A stretch of 64,000 nt of DNA from Saprospiraceae bacterium (lineage in GTDB: Bacteria > Bacteroidota > Bacteroidia > Chitinophagales > Saprospiraceae): NCBI GenBank assembly GCA_016716335.1, contig JADJWN010000010.1, forward strand, positions 62,001-126,000, in the 5' to 3' direction. A model generated the notes under the pieces. It had not been told where the DNA came from and did no database searches. It worked only from the letters and a program-made list of their open reading frames with translations. The translations under genes and the position numbers were made by a program. Shown in pieces: positions 18,666 to 28,457 of the stretch. The first letter of the stretch is position 1; every line of letters starts with the position of its first letter.

Positions 18666-19283
18666 ATGAAGCATCGATTCTTTTTTTATATCCTCATATT
18701 GGCCCTGAGTATTGCAGTACTCAACTCTGCCTGCAACAATAATGAGAAACTGATGTCACCCAAACCCAGGATGTACCCAAGGATATATTATCCTCAGGGA
18801 GACAGTCTCAAATTATACTCTTCTGATTACTGTCCTTTCACCTTTGAGTATCCGGAGTATATGGTCATCAAAAAGGACAGCTTTGTATTTGATGGTAAGC
18901 CTCCTGGAGATTGCTGGTTTGACATCAACTCTCCCGATCTGAATACCAGTCTGCACTGCAGCTACTACCCGATCAACAGGCAGGTAAGCCTGTCGCAGCT
19001 TATCAACGATGCATTCACTATCACAGGCAAGCACAATATCAAAGCCAGCTATCGTAAAGAATCATTCATCCGAAATGAATATGGTGTATCGGGACTGATG
19101 TTTGAAGTGGAAGGTCCGGTGGCCAGTCCGGTTCAGTTCTACCTTACAGACAGTACCTCTCATTTTTTCAGGGCTTCCTTTTATTTTAACAGCACGGTCA
19201 ATCCGGATTCCACTGCAGAGGTATTGCAATTTATCCGCAAGGACATAGATAAAATAATCTCAAGTTTCCGGTGGAAAAAGTGA
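18666..19283 (+). CDS. gldD: Gliding motility lipoprotein GldD
   Basis: This is a 205-residue lipoprotein with its lipobox at Cys23 (LNSAC) followed by the PKPRMYPRI motif characteristic of GldD. In Flavobacterium, GldD is needed for gliding and type IX secretion and stands next to GldE. It starts 6 bp after gldE, so the two are translationally close. It is the last gene of the mutY-ssb-gldE-gldD cluster. Confidence 0.92.
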   Translation: MKHRFFFYILILALSIAVLNSACNNNEKLMSPKPRMYPRIYYPQGDSLKLYSSDYCPFTFEYPEYMVIKKDSFVFDGKPPGDCWFDINSPDLNTSLHCSYYPINRQVSLSQLINDAFTITGKHNIKASYRKESFIRNEYGVSGLMFEVEGPVASPVQFYLTDSTSHFFRASFYFNSTVNPDSTAEVLQFIRKDIDKIISSFRWKK

Positions 19284-19401
19284 TTCCGGAAATGAAGTAA
19301 ACATATCTGCTACTTTAAAAAAAAGCAGATTGTGGTAATTGAATATTCTATGTAAAAATGACCGAAGATACTGTAATCCGTCCTGAAGCTGAATAAAATG
19401 C

Positions 19402-19791
19402 TTACCCTACCATTGCAGCATACTCATCGGCAGTCATAAGGGCATCCACCTGTCCGGGCTCGGTCAATCGGATTTTGACTATCCAACCCTTACCATATGG
19501 ATCTTCGTTGATCAGACCGGGATTGTCCCCTCCGGATTCAGAAAGCTCGTCATTGAACTCCAGGATTTCTCCCGAAACCGGCATATACAGATCGGAAGTG
19601 GTTTTTACAGCTTCTACTGTACCGAAGACCTGATCTTTTTCTATGGTCTCACCCACAGTGTCCACCTCAATGTACACCAATTCGCCCAATTCGCTTTGTG
19701 CAAAATCCGTGATTCCGACATAAGCTTCGTCACCTGCCACACGAATCCACTCGTGCTCTTTGGTATATCTCAAATCTGATGGAAAATTCAT
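19402..19791 (-). CDS. gcvH: Glycine cleavage system H protein
   Basis: This is a 129-residue lipoyl carrier that shuttles the methylamine group between the P, T and L proteins. The lipoylated lysine is Lys63 in VEAVKTTSDLY, and the fold is complete from KEHEWI to the C-terminal MTADEYAAMVG. It lies 11 bp downstream of the citrate synthase gene on the same strand, so the two are probably co-transcribed. No other gcv genes are nearby. Confidence 0.96.
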   Translation of the reverse strand: MNFPSDLRYTKEHEWIRVAGDEAYVGITDFAQSELGELVYIEVDTVGETIEKDQVFGTVEAVKTTSDLYMPVSGEILEFNDELSESGGDNPGLINEDPYGKGWIVKIRLTEPGQVDALMTADEYAAMVG

Positions 19792-19802
19792 AGGGTTATA
19801 AA

Positions 19803-21113
19803 TTATGATTGGTTAGCAATAAATGATTTCAGCCATTCAGTGGTTATCGACTTGGGACGTTCGAGTGGTAATCCGAGTGCTCTATCCCAGCACAATCCGG
19901 CACATACCCCCAATGCTCTTGACACTCCGAAGAGGACTGTGTAGTAATTATACTCCGTCAATCCGTAATGCACCAATAAAGCACCGGAATGTGCGTCAAC
20001 ATTGGGCCACGGATTCTTTACCTTACCCAATCCTCCCAACACCTCAGGAACGATTTCGAAGAGATCCCATACAATCTGTACAATGGGGTCATCCTTGATA
20101 TTTTCTTCGGCAAATCTCTTTTGAGCGATAAACCTCGGATCCGGCTTGCGCAATACCGCATGACCATATCCGGGCACTACTTTACCGGAGTTTAAGGTAT
20201 CATGGATATATTGACGGATCTGATCTTTGGATGGACTTTTGGTTCCCAGATCTTCTACCATCTCGAATATCCACTTGATCACTTCCTGATTGGCCAGACC
20301 ATGCAATGGACCTGCAAGGGCATTCATGGCCGCACTGAAGGAATAATACACATCACTCAGCGTACTGCCTACCAGATGCATGGTATGTGCAGAGGCATTG
20401 CCCCCCTCGTGATCTGCATGGATAGTCAGATACAATCTCATTAATGCAAAAAAGTCTCTGTGATCAAACCCCAGCATATGAGCAAAATTGCCTCCCCAAT
20501 CAAGCTCAGGTCTGGGGTCTATATGTTTGCCTCCATGAAAACTTCTTCTGTAAATATAGGCAGCCACCCTTGGGAGTCTGGCAATCAGATTCATAGAATC
20601 CTCATACATGACATCCCAGTAATCGTTTTTGCTCATACCTTCTTCGTACTTCTGAGCAAAAATACTGTCTGACTGCATGGCAAGCACGGCAATACTGAAC
20701 TGCGTCATGGGATGCGTATCTAAAGGCAATGACTCCAGCACTTCAAAGACATGCGCCGGCACATCAGCTCTTCTGCTCCATTCGGCGGAGAGCCATCTCA
20801 CCTGTTCTACAGTAGGAATCTCTCCCACCATCATCAGCCAGAACAGTCCTTCCGGCAAGGGCTCCTTCCCGTTGGGTACTCTGGGCAACAATTCACGAAG
20901 CTGAGGTATGTTGTACCCTCTGAAGCGTATTCCTTCTTCCGGATCCAAAGAAGAAGTGTCCCAGATCATACTTTTGACAGAACGCATGCCGCCGATCAGC
21001 TGATCAATACTTACCTCATCTACTTTTTTATCGCCGTGACTTTTGAGGATGTCACGGATTTCAGCTTTTACAACCGCTGACTTTTCATAAAATTTTTGTT
21101 TCAGTTCATCCAT
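19803..21113 (-). CDS. gltA: Citrate (Si)-synthase, eukaryotic-like type
   Basis: It condenses acetyl-CoA with oxaloacetate at the entry of the TCA cycle. It is 436 residues long. Catalytic residues expected for the family are visible: His271 (GPLHGLANQE), His318 (PGYGHAVLRK) and Asp373 (VDAHSGALL). The sequence resembles the mitochondrial-type enzyme common in Bacteroidota more than the E. coli hexameric NADH-regulated type. gcvH follows 11 bp downstream. Confidence 0.95.
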   Translation of the reverse strand: MDELKQKFYEKSAVVKAEIRDILKSHGDKKVDEVSIDQLIGGMRSVKSMIWDTSSLDPEEGIRFRGYNIPQLRELLPRVPNGKEPLPEGLFWLMMVGEIPTVEQVRWLSAEWSRRADVPAHVFEVLESLPLDTHPMTQFSIAVLAMQSDSIFAQKYEEGMSKNDYWDVMYEDSMNLIARLPRVAAYIYRRSFHGGKHIDPRPELDWGGNFAHMLGFDHRDFFALMRLYLTIHADHEGGNASAHTMHLVGSTLSDVYYSFSAAMNALAGPLHGLANQEVIKWIFEMVEDLGTKSPSKDQIRQYIHDTLNSGKVVPGYGHAVLRKPDPRFIAQKRFAEENIKDDPIVQIVWDLFEIVPEVLGGLGKVKNPWPNVDAHSGALLVHYGLTEYNYYTVLFGVSRALGVCAGLCWDRALGLPLERPKSITTEWLKSFIANQS

Positions 21114-21304
21114 CGGATAATGGTATAAGATATGTTACATGGTTAGGTAATGATAATCAAACAAAGAAATAGGGGGTTTGATTAAAAGTTGCGCTAAGTT
21201 ATGAAAATATGTTTCAAAAAAATCATGTGAAGTTCATTTTGTTGAGAAAATACCTTGAAATCATTTAAGCAGTGCCTTGCTGCTTATAATCACAGCGGAC
21301 AGGC

Positions 21305-21312
21305 TATATTTG
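21305..21312 (+). promoter_or_regulatory. -7 element for the DUF3109 gene
   Basis: TATATTTG is an exact TAnnTTTG match 21 nt before the ATG at 21334. The only upstream TTG (21277-21279) is 25 nt away, wider than typical. Confidence 0.35.
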
Positions 21313-21333
21313 TGCTGCTCAATATTACAGAAA

Positions 21334-21918
21334 ATGCTGGTAATACAAGACGTTTTGATCTCTGAAGATATACTGGAAGAACAGTTCCACTGCAATCTGA
21401 ATGCCTGTAAAGGTGCCTGTTGCCGGGAAGGAGATTATGGTGCACCGGTTACACAGGAAGAGATCCGGCAGATACAGGATATTTTACCTGAGCTTGAGCC
21501 TTTTCTGTCAGAGACCTCTGTAGAGCTGCTGCAATCTCAGAGTCCGTTTATGTATTATAAAAATCCGGGAGTATGGGGTACCAGGTGTCATCAGGACGGA
21601 AGTTGTGTTTTTCTGGTAAAAGGTAAGGATGGTATTGCCAGATGTAGTATTGAAAATGCATTTCAGCAGGGTGCAATACAGATTAATAAACCCATATCCT
21701 GCCATTTATATCCCATAAGGATATCAAAAAATGAAATTGCAGGTTTTGAAGCCTGGAATTACGACAGATGGGATATCTGCAATGCTGCCTGCACCCTGGG
21801 CAAAGAAAAACAAATGCCGGTATTCAGATTTGTAAAAGATGCCATCATCCGGCTGAAAGGCGAAGAATTCTATGATGAGCTGGAAGCTGCCTATGCATTT
21901 ATAAAGGATGGCAAGTAG
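21334..21918 (+). CDS. DUF3109 family cysteine-rich protein
   Basis: This is a 194-residue soluble protein with several cysteines: CNLNACKGACC near the N-terminus, then GTRCHQDGSCVF, ARCSIE, ISCHLYP and DICNAAC. The pattern belongs to the YkgJ/DUF3109 group, thought to bind a metal or Fe-S centre. The exact function is unknown. The ATG at 21334 is chosen because it follows a -7 element; an in-frame start at 21277 would lie upstream of the promoter. Confidence 0.85.
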   Translation: MLVIQDVLISEDILEEQFHCNLNACKGACCREGDYGAPVTQEEIRQIQDILPELEPFLSETSVELLQSQSPFMYYKNPGVWGTRCHQDGSCVFLVKGKDGIARCSIENAFQQGAIQINKPISCHLYPIRISKNEIAGFEAWNYDRWDICNAACTLGKEKQMPVFRFVKDAIIRLKGEEFYDELEAAYAFIKDGK

Positions 21919-22009
21919 GAATAACACAGATGGAAAACTGAAAAAGATAGCCCGGATGTAGGTCTGATATATATTAATCAGCTAATATTCAAGTATTTTA
22001 TGGCCTGTT

Positions 22010-22040
22010 TTTGCAAATACGTACAAATACTTTACATTTG
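22010..22040 (+). promoter_or_regulatory. Promoter of the PpiD-like foldase gene
   Basis: TTTG (22010-22013), 19 nt, then TACATTTG (22033-22040). Both elements and the spacing match the Bacteroidota consensus. The leader to the ATG at 22091 is about 44 nt. Confidence 0.6.
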
Positions 22041-22090
22041 TGCCACTTTTTTCAAACCTTTAGGAAATTTAACAAAAATCAATACAAGAA

Positions 22091-24205
22091 ATGGCGCTTA
22101 TAGGTAAAATAAGAAAGAACATGTGGCTGGTCATTGTGCTGCTGGCTGTGGCTTTGGCCGGTTTTGTCCTGATGGATATTACCAGCTCAAGTAACAGAGG
22201 TGGATTCGGTTCCAGAACCACTATCGGAAAAGTAGCAGGTCAAAAAATAGACTACATGGATTTTCAGCGGGCAGAGAGTGCTCTGTACTCCGGAAGCGGT
22301 GACATATACGGCAGAAGGAGCTCTCTGTGGAATTACTTTGTAGAGAAGGTAATCATTGATGAAATCACGGACAAAAACGGGATATCGGTAGGAGCAGACG
22401 AACTCAATGAGCTGGAGTTTGGAGTCAACCTGTCTCCTATTGTTCAGAATAATTTCAGGAATCCTCAGACCGGTATGGTGGACAGAGAACAACTCAACCA
22501 GTTTAAAACCTCCATTGAATCCGGACAGGAACTCAATCCTCAATTCAAGGCTTTCTGGGAAGAACAAAGAAAACAGATCATAAAAACCCAAAAGCAAACC
22601 AAGCTGGTAAATCTCGTAGCCAAATCCATATACACACCTACATGGCTCGCAGATGCTCTCGACAAAGCTGCTAATGAGGTGGCAGATATAGAATTTGTAA
22701 AAATCGGATTTGATGCCATCAGCGATGATGATGTAAAATTGACAGATGAAGATTTTGCCAATTATATTAAAGAAAACGAAAGTAAATATACCCACAAGGA
22801 GGAAGTAAGAAATCTGGTATATCTGGTGTATGATGTTCTGCCTACTGCCGAAGATTCACTGAACAGTATGAATGAAGTGGGCGGACTCGTAGATGAATTC
22901 AGGACTACTGACAATGACTCTCTCTTTGTAAGCAACAACAACGGATTTTACTCAACAGCCTATGTGAAAAAAGAAGACATCACCGGTCCTTTGGCTGATG
23001 CGGTACAAAATCTGGCTAAAGGCGAAATATTCGGGCCTTACATCGACAACAACCTTTATGTAGTCACCAAATTAATTGATAAAAAGGTGATGGCTGACTC
23101 AGCCAAAGCAAGCCATATACTCCGCAGTGCCCAGGAAGGTGACGCTACCATGATGGCTGAGGCCAGAAAATACATTGACAGCCTCAAAAACCTGATTTCT
23201 ACCGGTAAGGCAAAATTTGAAGATCTGGCCAAAGAACACAGTCAGGATCCCGGTTCAGCCGAAAAAGGCGGTGACCTCGGTACCTTCGTACCGGGTATGA
23301 TGGTAAAACCCTTCAATGATGCTATATTCGAAACAGGCAAGGAAGGTGGATTGTATGTAGTGGAGACTCAGTTTGGAGTACACCTGATCAAAGTGGAAAA
23401 GCTGATTTATACCACCAAAGAGCCCAAATACAAATTGGCATACCTTACCACACCTATTGTAGCATCCAAGGAGACTCAGGATAAAATGCTCGATAAAGTG
23501 CTCGGACTGCTTGAAAGCAATAAGACTGTAGAGAGTCTCAGTGCTTTGGCCAATGACGAAGTAAAGCTTGAGACAGCCGGTGGCTTAAAGAAAAATGATT
23601 ATACTTTTGCGGATCTTGGTTCCGGTCAGACCTCAAGAGATATCATCCGATGGGCATTTGACTCAAAAACCAAAGTGGGAAGTGTATCCCCTGTAGCTTA
23701 CACCTATACGGATGAGGTCAACTATGTGGACAGTAAATATGTAATCGTAGGATTAAAATCTGTTGATAAGCCAGGCATAGCTACTGTGGAGTCTGTACGG
23801 TCATCTATTGAAAATTTGGTTAGAAATGCCAAGAAAGCTGAAATGATCAAGGCAAGAATCAAATCCTCCGATCTTGCAGCCATTGCTGCAGAGTTCGGTG
23901 TAGAAGTGGAGACTGCTGATGAAGTAAGTTTCGGCAGAGGATTCATCCCCAATGCCGGTGCAGAACCCAAAGTAATAGCCGCTATATTCAAGCAGGGTGA
24001 AGGGTCTGTCACAGCTCCCATTGCAGGCAACACAGGTGTATATGTAGTGAAGACAAAAGCTAAGCGAACCAATCCGGCCTCCGGAGGTGCTATGGCACAA
24101 AAAATGCAGGCTTCAAGCTCTGCCAGAATGCGTATCAACTCCGGTCTGATGGAAGCCATAAGAAAAAATCATAAGGTGGACGACAATCGTTTTACATTCT
24201 TCTGA
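22091..24205 (+). CDS. Membrane-anchored peptidyl-prolyl isomerase/foldase (PpiD/SurA-like)
   Basis: This is a 704-residue periplasmic folding factor. It has one N-terminal membrane anchor (about 10-30), a SurA-N-like region (about 35-260), a parvulin-type rotamase domain (about 340-435, with SHILRSA, DPGSAEKGGDLGTF and QFGVHLIKVE) and a second, more divergent PpiC-like segment near 590-680. It probably helps outer-membrane and secreted proteins fold. A consensus promoter precedes it and a terminator follows, so it appears monocistronic. Confidence 0.88.
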   Translation: MALIGKIRKNMWLVIVLLAVALAGFVLMDITSSSNRGGFGSRTTIGKVAGQKIDYMDFQRAESALYSGSGDIYGRRSSLWNYFVEKVIIDEITDKNGISVGADELNELEFGVNLSPIVQNNFRNPQTGMVDREQLNQFKTSIESGQELNPQFKAFWEEQRKQIIKTQKQTKLVNLVAKSIYTPTWLADALDKAANEVADIEFVKIGFDAISDDDVKLTDEDFANYIKENESKYTHKEEVRNLVYLVYDVLPTAEDSLNSMNEVGGLVDEFRTTDNDSLFVSNNNGFYSTAYVKKEDITGPLADAVQNLAKGEIFGPYIDNNLYVVTKLIDKKVMADSAKASHILRSAQEGDATMMAEARKYIDSLKNLISTGKAKFEDLAKEHSQDPGSAEKGGDLGTFVPGMMVKPFNDAIFETGKEGGLYVVETQFGVHLIKVEKLIYTTKEPKYKLAYLTTPIVASKETQDKMLDKVLGLLESNKTVESLSALANDEVKLETAGGLKKNDYTFADLGSGQTSRDIIRWAFDSKTKVGSVSPVAYTYTDEVNYVDSKYVIVGLKSVDKPGIATVESVRSSIENLVRNAKKAEMIKARIKSSDLAAIAAEFGVEVETADEVSFGRGFIPNAGAEPKVIAAIFKQGEGSVTAPIAGNTGVYVVKTKAKRTNPASGGAMAQKMQASSSARMRINSGLMEAIRKNHKVDDNRFTFF

Positions 24206-24230
24206 TATAGGTTCTAAATGAGTGTTGAAG

Positions 24231-24265
24231 AAGGTCAGTATTTCTTTGAAATATTGGCCTTTTTT
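24231..24265 (+). terminator. Terminator after the foldase gene
   Basis: A 14-bp stem AAGGTCAGTATTTC / GAAATATTGGCCTT (two wobble pairs) with a 3-nt loop is followed by a T run. Confidence 0.75.
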
Positions 24266-24355
24266 CATTCCGGATACAATGGTCTTGTGATGCTTTCGTT
24301 TAATACATAGAAATATGTGCAGTCTGATTTTCACACAGCAATTAAATATCCAAAT

Positions 24356-24978
24356 ATGGCTAATGCGAAATACAGGTGGATTTTGTCCCTGATTCTGTTT
24401 TGGGTGTATGCTTTACTGATGATTGCCGGATGCAGGCAGAAAATCACTGAAGTAAAAACAGATACGGGAGCATTGAAAGAAAGGTATAGTACAAACAGCA
24501 AGGGAGATAAAGACGGGCTTTACGAATCGTGGCTGGAAGACGGAACCCTGTTTGAAAAAGCGACATACAAAGACGGAAAACTCGTGGGCGAACGGATACT
24601 GTATTACCCCAATGGCAATCCTGAAATCATCGAGCTATATGATGAATCCGGACAACTGCACGGGCCTTACAAAACATTTTATGACAATGGAAATCTGAAA
24701 TCTGAAAAAACCTATGTACATAATGTATTGCAGGGTATAGCAAGAGGCTATCACATGAATGGTAAACTCAAGGAAGAAGTTATATTTACCGATAATCTGA
24801 AAACGGACCCTTCACAGAATATCACCCCAACGGAGTGGTGCAGTGGAAAGGTACCTATCTGAACGGGGATAATGAATTCGGGCTGCTTGAGGAGTTTGAC
24901 AGTACAGGAGTTTTAATAAAAAAGATGATGTGTGACAGTCAGGCTGTCTGCCGCACCATCTGGAAAAAAGAAATGTAA
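24356..24978 (+). CDS. MORN-repeat (YwqK-like) lipoprotein, apparent frameshift
   Basis: A lipoprotein signal with its lipobox at Cys26 (MIAGC) is followed by repeated 'DGxLxExxxYKDGKLxGxRxxYYPNGN' modules typical of MORN/YwqK proteins. The first frame stops at 24862 after an uncharacteristic tail. The next frame continues the repeat pattern (EYHPNGVVQWKGTYLNGDN...) to a stop at 24976-24978. Adding one A to the run 24800-24803 gives an unbroken LKNGPFTEYHPNG. The restored stop abuts the porQ ATG, which supports a single operonic gene. The function of such repeats in Bacteroidota lipoproteins is unknown. Confidence 0.7.
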
Positions 24979-26076
24979 ATGAGGGATATTGAACAAACCA
25001 GAATGAAGGTAATACAAAAATACCGAATACTCGTTTTACTTTTCATAGTGTGGGCATCCGCCGGCATAATCCGGGCACAGGCTCCAGTGGGTGGCAGGTA
25101 TGTATATGAATTTCTGGGATTGCCCGCATCAGCACGATTGTCTGCATTGGGAGGGACACTTCCTGCAGTAAAGGATGACGATATCAATCTTGCAATATCC
25201 AATCCTGCATTGCTCAATCCTGCCATGCACAATGCTCTGAGTTTCTCTCACAATTTTATTTTTGCGGATATACAGAGTGGATATGTGACTTATGGGAGAC
25301 ACTGGAAAAAACAGAATATTACCACAAAAATCGGTGTGCAGTACGTCAATTACGGTGATTTTACAGCCTCCGACGAGAGAGGAAATATCAATGGAACCTT
25401 CAGTGCCGGAGAGGCTGCCCTTGTGCTGGGTGCCGGCAAACAACTCAATGAACGTATTTTTTTCGGAGCAAATCTCAAGACGGTTTTCAGCAACTATGAG
25501 ACCTACCATTCTTTTGGTATGGCTGCTGATGTGGGACTCAGTTATGTAAAAGACAGTTCCGGACTGATTATTTCACTGGTTTTGAAAAATATCGGCGGAG
25601 AAATCAGCACCTTTACTTCTGTAAGGGGCTCAGCACCTTTAGACTTTCAGGTGGGTATCTCCAAAAGGCTGAAATATCTTCCGTTCCGCTTTTCTGTCAC
25701 CGGACATCATCTGCACATCCCCAATATCCGGTATGATGACCCTTCACTCAGTCAGCCCACTGATCTTTTTGGAGCACCCGTAAAAGAAAATAAGTTTGAA
25801 AACTTTGTGGACAACCTGTTTCGACATCTGATATTCAGCGGTGAATTTTTGCTGGGTAAAAACGAGAATCTGCGACTGCGTCTGGGATACAATCATCTGC
25901 GAAGACGCGAACTCACCCTTGCATCCATCCCTAATCTGGCAGGATTTTCAGCAGGATTCGGTATAAAGGTAAATGTATTCCGTCTGGATTATGGAGTAGG
26001 CTATCACCACCTTGCCGGGGCCAATAATCACCTGACTATCAGTACCAATCTGGACAGATTTGGCAAAAAGATATGA
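24979..26076 (+). CDS. porQ: Type IX secretion system protein PorQ
   Basis: This is a 365-residue outer-membrane beta-barrel protein of the PorV/PorQ (FadL-like) family. It has a signal peptide ending at RAQ, then GGRYVYEFLGLPASARLSALGG and NPALLNPAMHN, motifs typical of PorQ. PorQ belongs to the attachment complex of type IX secretion, which delivers proteins with a C-terminal sorting domain to the surface. The start codon touches the stop of the preceding MORN gene; a second ATG at 25003 is also possible. Confidence 0.88.
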   Translation: MRDIEQTRMKVIQKYRILVLLFIVWASAGIIRAQAPVGGRYVYEFLGLPASARLSALGGTLPAVKDDDINLAISNPALLNPAMHNALSFSHNFIFADIQSGYVTYGRHWKKQNITTKIGVQYVNYGDFTASDERGNINGTFSAGEAALVLGAGKQLNERIFFGANLKTVFSNYETYHSFGMAADVGLSYVKDSSGLIISLVLKNIGGEISTFTSVRGSAPLDFQVGISKRLKYLPFRFSVTGHHLHIPNIRYDDPSLSQPTDLFGAPVKENKFENFVDNLFRHLIFSGEFLLGKNENLRLRLGYNHLRRRELTLASIPNLAGFSAGFGIKVNVFRLDYGVGYHHLAGANNHLTISTNLDRFGKKI

Positions 26077-26136
26077 AAATCTGACTCACAAAAACAGACT
26101 GTCCGGGCTATAAAAATCCAGATTCACCGGAACGTA

Positions 26137-28302
26137 TCAATTCTCACTACCCATTTTAGCTTGCTGTGCAGCAAATGACTTCTCCATCCGAATCATATCT
26201 CTCATAATCATGAGCGTCTCTTCGAGATAAAAGTCTTTCTTGAGGTCTTTGATGAAGGCTTCATTTCTGGCTACATTCGACTCGTCCATATTGATTTTAG
26301 GAAGGTCTGCGGCCAGATTGATTACCTGCAATCCCTGAATATCCACATCGCCCAGTTTGTCAAATTTCTTTGCCTCTGCTTCTTTTTTGTCGTTCAGTAA
26401 CCTGTACTGCTTGAGATTTTTCGGATAAGCCGTCATATCCTTGTTTTCCTTAATTCTTTTGGCACTTTCCAGTACCAATTTGAAATTCTCACTCTGTTCT
26501 ACCCTTTTCTTGCTGTTGAGTACCAGCGCATTCTTGTGTTCAATCTTCACTACATCCTGTCTGAAGGGTACCGGCTCGATTTCGGTCCATGCCAAAGGAT
26601 TGGAATATTCTTTTTCCCCTGTATTGATCAGGTGGTAATTATCCGGCAGTATAACATCCGGTATTACCCCTTTTAATTGTGTACTACCGCCATTGACCCT
26701 GTAAAATTTCTGTACGGTCATTTTGATATTGCCCAGTGGTTTCAGATTGCTGAATCCGCTTATGCCCTGATCCAGATCATAAAACCTCTGCACAGTACCC
26801 TTGCCAAACGTAGAATTGCTGCCTACTATGATTGCTCTGCCATAATCCTGCATGGCAGCCGCAATGATCTCTGAAGCAGATGCACTGAAATGATTGACCA
26901 TGATAATGAGGGGACCGTCATACTGTACATCCGAATTTCTGTCCTTATGGATGTAAGGCTTGCCTTCCCGGGATTTTACCTGAACAATCGGACCATCCTT
27001 GATGAAAAACCCGCTCATTTCTACGACATCATTCAGTGAGCCTCCTGAATTATTTCTAAGATCAAGGATGACACCGTTTACATCCGCAGCTTTGAGCTTT
27101 TTCAGCTCCTGAGCGATATCATAGGCACAACTGTTGCCTGCATCTCCTTCAAAAGTGGAGTAAAATTTAGGTAAATGAATGTAACCGATGTTGTTGATTT
27201 TACCATCTAATGAGATGATTACGGACTTGGCTTTGGTATCTTCCAGCTGTACTTTTTCCCGCTCGATCTCTATATCGATCACAGAATTGTCCTTCTTTCT
27301 GACTGTCAATATTACCACGGTACCTTTCTTACCTCTCACCAGCTGTACCACATCATCGAGACGCATACCCTTGATATCGACAGGCTCCTGGCCTTTTTGA
27401 GTTACCTTCAGGATGATGTCATCGTCTTCCAGTTTTTTGGTTTTCCAGGCAGGTCCGCCTACGACGACACTGGCCACTTTGGTATAATCTCCATCTGCCT
27501 GCAGTCTGGCTCCAATGCCTTCGAGCTGGCCGCCCATATTGATATCAAAATCCTGCTTTTCCTTGGGGCTGAAATAATCTGTATGAGGGTCAAAATAATT
27601 GGATATTGAAGCAAAATATACTTCCAGTCTGTCAGACCTTCTGAGCTTATCCAATCTTTCGAACCAATCCCCAAATCTCTTCTTTATATCCTTGATGGCT
27701 TCCTGCTTCAGTTCTTCATCTGTCTTTGGATTTTCTCCGTCCTTTTTGCTGTCTCTCTCACTCATCGATGAGACCCACTTGGACATTACTTCAAATTCTA
27801 ATACGTCTTTCCAATATTTCTTCAGGTCTGCATCATCTTTAGCATACTTTCTCTTTTCGCCGTCCATTTCTATCATCCCTTCACCATTGAAGTCAAACGG
27901 ACCCTCCATAATCTCCCTGTAATACGCTTTGGCTTTATTGATACCATTCTCAAGCAAAGGCAGTGAAGCATTGAAGAATTCGAAAGAGCGTCTGTTGACC
28001 TGATCGTCTATCTGAAGTTCGTATTTTTTGAGCTGGTCAATGTCTTTCTGAGTAAGAAAACGCTTGCCATTGTCCAATCTTTCGAGGTAGGTCTTATATA
28101 CATGTTTGCTGAAGTTGTCATCAATGGGTTTGGGATTGAAATGCACAGACTCTATGGATGAAATGATTCCCTGCAGGATCAATGCTTCTTTTTCTGGATT
28201 TACAGGATTGGGATTGTACATTTTGAAGAACAAAAAAGCAAATAATCCTGCAATGATGATAGAACTCCTGAAGTGCATGCTTTGTAAAAATTTGAGGTTC
28301 AT
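26137..28302 (-). CDS. Carboxy-terminal (tail-specific) processing protease, S41 family
   Basis: This is a 721-residue periplasmic serine protease of the Prc type. It has an N-terminal membrane anchor (about 12-30), the helical Prc N-terminal region, a PDZ domain (about 250-330) and an S41 domain with the catalytic Ser in FSASASEI and Lys in FGKGTVQ. A DUF3340-like C-terminal region follows. It degrades or trims envelope proteins from the C-terminus. The ATG at 28302 is preferred over a TTG four codons upstream. It is convergent with porQ. Confidence 0.93.
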   Translation of the reverse strand: MNLKFLQSMHFRSSIIIAGLFAFLFFKMYNPNPVNPEKEALILQGIISSIESVHFNPKPIDDNFSKHVYKTYLERLDNGKRFLTQKDIDQLKKYELQIDDQVNRRSFEFFNASLPLLENGINKAKAYYREIMEGPFDFNGEGMIEMDGEKRKYAKDDADLKKYWKDVLEFEVMSKWVSSMSERDSKKDGENPKTDEELKQEAIKDIKKRFGDWFERLDKLRRSDRLEVYFASISNYFDPHTDYFSPKEKQDFDINMGGQLEGIGARLQADGDYTKVASVVVGGPAWKTKKLEDDDIILKVTQKGQEPVDIKGMRLDDVVQLVRGKKGTVVILTVRKKDNSVIDIEIEREKVQLEDTKAKSVIISLDGKINNIGYIHLPKFYSTFEGDAGNSCAYDIAQELKKLKAADVNGVILDLRNNSGGSLNDVVEMSGFFIKDGPIVQVKSREGKPYIHKDRNSDVQYDGPLIIMVNHFSASASEIIAAAMQDYGRAIIVGSNSTFGKGTVQRFYDLDQGISGFSNLKPLGNIKMTVQKFYRVNGGSTQLKGVIPDVILPDNYHLINTGEKEYSNPLAWTEIEPVPFRQDVVKIEHKNALVLNSKKRVEQSENFKLVLESAKRIKENKDMTAYPKNLKQYRLLNDKKEAEAKKFDKLGDVDIQGLQVINLAADLPKINMDESNVARNEAFIKDLKKDFYLEETLMIMRDMIRMEKSFAAQQAKMGSEN

Positions 28303-28457
28303 TAAATAGAGCAAAATGGTTTTTGGACAGGGTTTAGTTTACTGGTTCATCCAAAACACAATAATAACACAGATTGGCGGATATGTATTACAATTGTGTG
28401 TGTTTTTAACTTAATGCTAACTGTAAATCGGACATAATGTTCTGCCGTATCGACCAA

